From positions 1 to 16,474 of the forward strand of contig JBGTDX010000052.1 in assembly GCA_041748075.1 (NCBI GenBank): DNA of 16,474 bases, given 5' to 3'. Below are positions 14,826 to 16,474 of the stretch, one piece after another (within the stretch, counting starts at the first letter, position 1; each line of letters opens with the position of its first letter). This DNA comes from JBGSYJ01 sp041748075 (GTDB taxonomy: Bacteria; Acidobacteriota; Thermoanaerobaculia; Gp7-AA8). Both the position numbers and the translations under genes were made by a program. The notes below the pieces were generated by a model. The model was not told where the DNA came from, ran no database searches, and worked only from the letters and a program-made list of their open reading frames with translations.

Positions 14826-14855
14826 CCCCTCTCCCCGTGTGAACGGGGAGAGGGG
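14826..14855. terminator. Dispersed GC hairpin repeat, copy E; likely terminator for the minus-strand GH1 gene
   Basis: CCCCTCTCCCCG (14826-14837) pairs perfectly over 12 bp with CGGGGAGAGGGG (14844-14855) around TGTGAA, followed on the plus strand by the family tail CAGGGGTGAGGGG. On the minus strand the hairpin is followed by TTTTCGTTTGC, the layout of an intrinsic terminator for GH1 transcripts. On the plus strand it begins 11 bases after the GH94 stop but lacks a T tract. Confidence 0.7.
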
Positions 14856-14984
14856 CAGGGGTGAGGGGCGGTGCACGCAATTCGAATGCAGCCGACAGGA
14901 ATGAGAGGCGGCAAGCCCGAGACGCCCCTCTCCCGGCGCGCGGCACTCCCGCAGTTCATACGGCCTCTCGTATCCCGCGCGCCA

Positions 14985-15012
14985 CCCTCTCCCCGACTTC
15001 GCGGGGAGAGGG
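14985..15012. repeat. Dispersed GC hairpin repeat, copy F
   Basis: CCCTCTCCCCG (14985-14995) pairs with CGGGGAGAGGG (15002-15012) around ACTTCG, just beyond the GH1 stop. A degenerate fragment, GCCCCTCTCCCGGCG, lies at 14924-14938. Together with copy E these fill the 209-bp gap between the two convergent genes; no gene is seen in it. Confidence 0.75.
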
Positions 15013-15023
15013 GTGCACAGCAA

Positions 15024-16361
15024 CTACAGCCCGTTCCTCCGGATCACATCCTGATACAGCCGCCCGCTGTTCTTGATCGTCCGCTTTTGCGTGCTGTAAT
15101 CGACGTGCACGATCCCGAACCGCTTCGAGAATCCCTGCGACCATTCGAAGTTGTCGAGCAGCGACCATGCGAAATACCCGCGCAGGTTCACGCCCGCCTC
15201 CATCGCGTTGTGAATCGCGGCGAGGTGCTTCCTCAGATAGTCGACACGCAGCGGATCCTCGAGCCGCCCTTCCTCTGCAACCGGCGGGTCATAGAATGTC
15301 GAGCCGTTCTCCGTGATGTAGAGCAGAATGTCGCCATACCGCTCTTTGACCTGCAGCAGAATGTCCGTCAGCCCCTGCGGGAAGACCTCCCATCCGATCG
15401 TCATGTGCGTCGCGTGATCATTGCGAACGCGCGTCGCCTTCTCGACGGGCTTTTCCGGGTCGGCCTTCATGATTCCACGCGTGTAGTAGTTGATTCCCAG
15501 GAAATCGAGCGGCTGTTTGATGAGCTCGAAGTCCGAAGAGGGAAACTCCGGCCACGCCTCTTCGAACATCACGCGCATCTCGTCCGGATACGATCCGAGC
15601 AGAGCCGGATCGAGATACTGGCGATTCATGTAGGCATCGGCGAGCCGCGTGGCTTCGATGTCCTCCGGCTTGTCTGACGCCGGATACTTCGGCTCGAGGT
15701 TCACCACGAGTCCGATCTCATGCTTTCCGGCTGCGCGATAGGCAACCACGGCTGCTCCGTGCGCCCGCATCAGATTGTGCGTGACGAGCGGGGCCTCAAA
15801 TGGACTTCTGTGGCCCGGTGCGAGGACGCCGTACAGGTATCCGCCGTCGCTCACCACCCACGGCTCGTTGAGCGTCACCCATTTTTTGATCCGGCCGTCC
15901 ACCGCGCGGAAGACAACATCGGCGTACTCGGCGAACCAGTCGGCGATGTCCCGATTTACCCAGCCGCCACGGTCGTCGAGCGCAGCCGGCAGGTCCCAGT
16001 GATAGAGCGTCGCAAAAGGTTCGATGCCCGCCTCGAGCAGTCCGTCCACGAGACGGCTGTAGAAGTCGAGTCCCTTCTGGTTCACCTGCCCGGTGCCCTC
16101 AGGCAGAATCCGGCCCCAGGCGATGCTGAAGCGGTAGCCGGTGAGACCGAGCTCACGCATGAGCCCGATGTCCTCCGGGAAGCGGTTGTAGTGGTCGCAG
16201 GCCACATCGCCGGTGTCGCCGTTCGCAACCATTCCCGCAGTGTGGCTGAAGCGGTGCCAGTTGCTCGCGCCGGCCCCGTCGGCCAGCGGCGAGCCTTCGA
16301 TCTGATAGGCGGAAGTTGCGGCCCCCCAGACGAAGCCGGGGGGAAACGTTCGTTGAATCAT
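15024..16361 (-). CDS. GH1 family beta-glucosidase
   Basis: The 445-residue product is a full-length GH1 TIM-barrel retaining glycosidase without a signal peptide, so cytoplasmic. The N-terminal FPPGFVWGAATSAYQIEG (6-23) is a GH1 signature. The acid/base Glu is in TLNEPW (Glu166) and the nucleophile Glu in YITENG (Glu351). WDLP, NYYTRG and the C-terminal WSLLDNFEWSQGFSKRFG (399-416), which lines the glycone site, are intact. It should release glucose from short beta-glucosides such as sophorose or cellobiose made by the other enzymes. ATG 16361 gives the usual family N-terminus; an in-frame TTG at 16409 would add 16 residues unlike the family. The gene converges on the GH94 gene and has separate transcription. 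Linkage preference cannot be read from the motifs. Confidence 0.96.
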   Translation of the reverse strand: MIQRTFPPGFVWGAATSAYQIEGSPLADGAGASNWHRFSHTAGMVANGDTGDVACDHYNRFPEDIGLMRELGLTGYRFSIAWGRILPEGTGQVNQKGLDFYSRLVDGLLEAGIEPFATLYHWDLPAALDDRGGWVNRDIADWFAEYADVVFRAVDGRIKKWVTLNEPWVVSDGGYLYGVLAPGHRSPFEAPLVTHNLMRAHGAAVVAYRAAGKHEIGLVVNLEPKYPASDKPEDIEATRLADAYMNRQYLDPALLGSYPDEMRVMFEEAWPEFPSSDFELIKQPLDFLGINYYTRGIMKADPEKPVEKATRVRNDHATHMTIGWEVFPQGLTDILLQVKERYGDILLYITENGSTFYDPPVAEEGRLEDPLRVDYLRKHLAAIHNAMEAGVNLRGYFAWSLLDNFEWSQGFSKRFGIVHVDYSTQKRTIKNSGRLYQDVIRRNGL

Positions 16362-16419
16362 GCGCGGGAGTCTACGTGAAGAGCTGATGGGAGTCAGCAA
16401 ATGCCTCAACGAACGACCG

Positions 16420-16445
16420 TGTCATCCTGAGCGAAGCGAAGGATC
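16420..16445. repeat. Third arm of the GTCATCCTGAGCGAAGC-type repeat
   Basis: Positions 16420-16445 match one arm of the inverted pair at 3938-4017 (TGTCATCCTGAGCGAAGCG and on to GGATC). It lies about 60 bp upstream of the GH1 start, near the window edge. Only one arm is present inside the window. Confidence 0.8.
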
Positions 16446-16474
16446 CCTGAAGACTTGCGGCCGATACTCGAGGC

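Noticed and set aside
16361..16409. Upstream TTG start for the GH1 gene
   Set aside because: It would add 16 residues not typical of GH1 N-termini, while the ATG at 16361 places FPPGFVWG at the usual distance.

Overview
The window looks like chromosomal DNA of a GC-rich diderm bacterium, most plausibly an Acidobacteriota member. The grounds are an Oar-like TonB-dependent receptor with an N-terminal carboxypeptidase-regulatory-type domain, lipoprotein signal sequences, and a large secreted discoidin-domain protein of a type I associate with that phylum. The taxonomic call is inference only. No rRNA, tRNA, CRISPR array, transposase or phage gene is seen.

Layout. Positions 1-996 are almost non-coding: a nested hairpin (81-146), a possible 43-codon ORF (395-526), an AT-rich island (about 545-650) and, at 750-803, a promoter-like element overlapping a perfect LacI-family type palindrome. 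A TonB-dependent receptor follows (997-3825) and ends in a strong intrinsic terminator. After a palindromic repeat pair (3938-4017) comes a co-directional series: a secreted glucoamylase-like/GH144 lipoprotein (4048-5475), a sugar-binding lipoprotein (5472-6749), two ABC permeases (6945-7859, 7856-8677) and a very large secreted alpha-toroid protein with carbohydrate-binding and discoidin domains (8704-12111). A compound palindromic element (12131-12355) separates these from a cytoplasmic GH94 phosphorylase (12442-14814). A convergent GH1 beta-glucosidase (15024-16361, minus strand) closes the window.

How the genes may work together. GH144 is known for endo-beta-1,2-glucanases (PF10091 fold), GH94 includes 1,2-beta-oligoglucan phosphorylases, and GH1 includes enzymes that hydrolyse sophorose. 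With a receptor, a binding protein and two permeases, the set reads as a pathway for a beta-glucan, most simply beta-1,2-glucan: outer-membrane uptake or sensing, cleavage outside the inner membrane, ABC import of oligosaccharides, then phosphorolysis and hydrolysis in the cytoplasm. The 1135-residue protein is the least understood member and the best candidate for a new glycosidase activity. The transporter ATPase and the regulator are not in the window.

The other notable feature is repeat load. At least six hairpins of a CCCTCTCCCC/GGGGAGAGGG family, four 4-unit heptamer arrays, a GTCATCCTGAGCG-type repeat and a 225-bp nested palindrome occupy the gaps. Some repeats are read in frame inside the large secreted protein, as described for Rickettsia palindromic elements. 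Others sit between the binding-protein gene and the permease genes, where REP hairpins are known in E. coli malE-malF.
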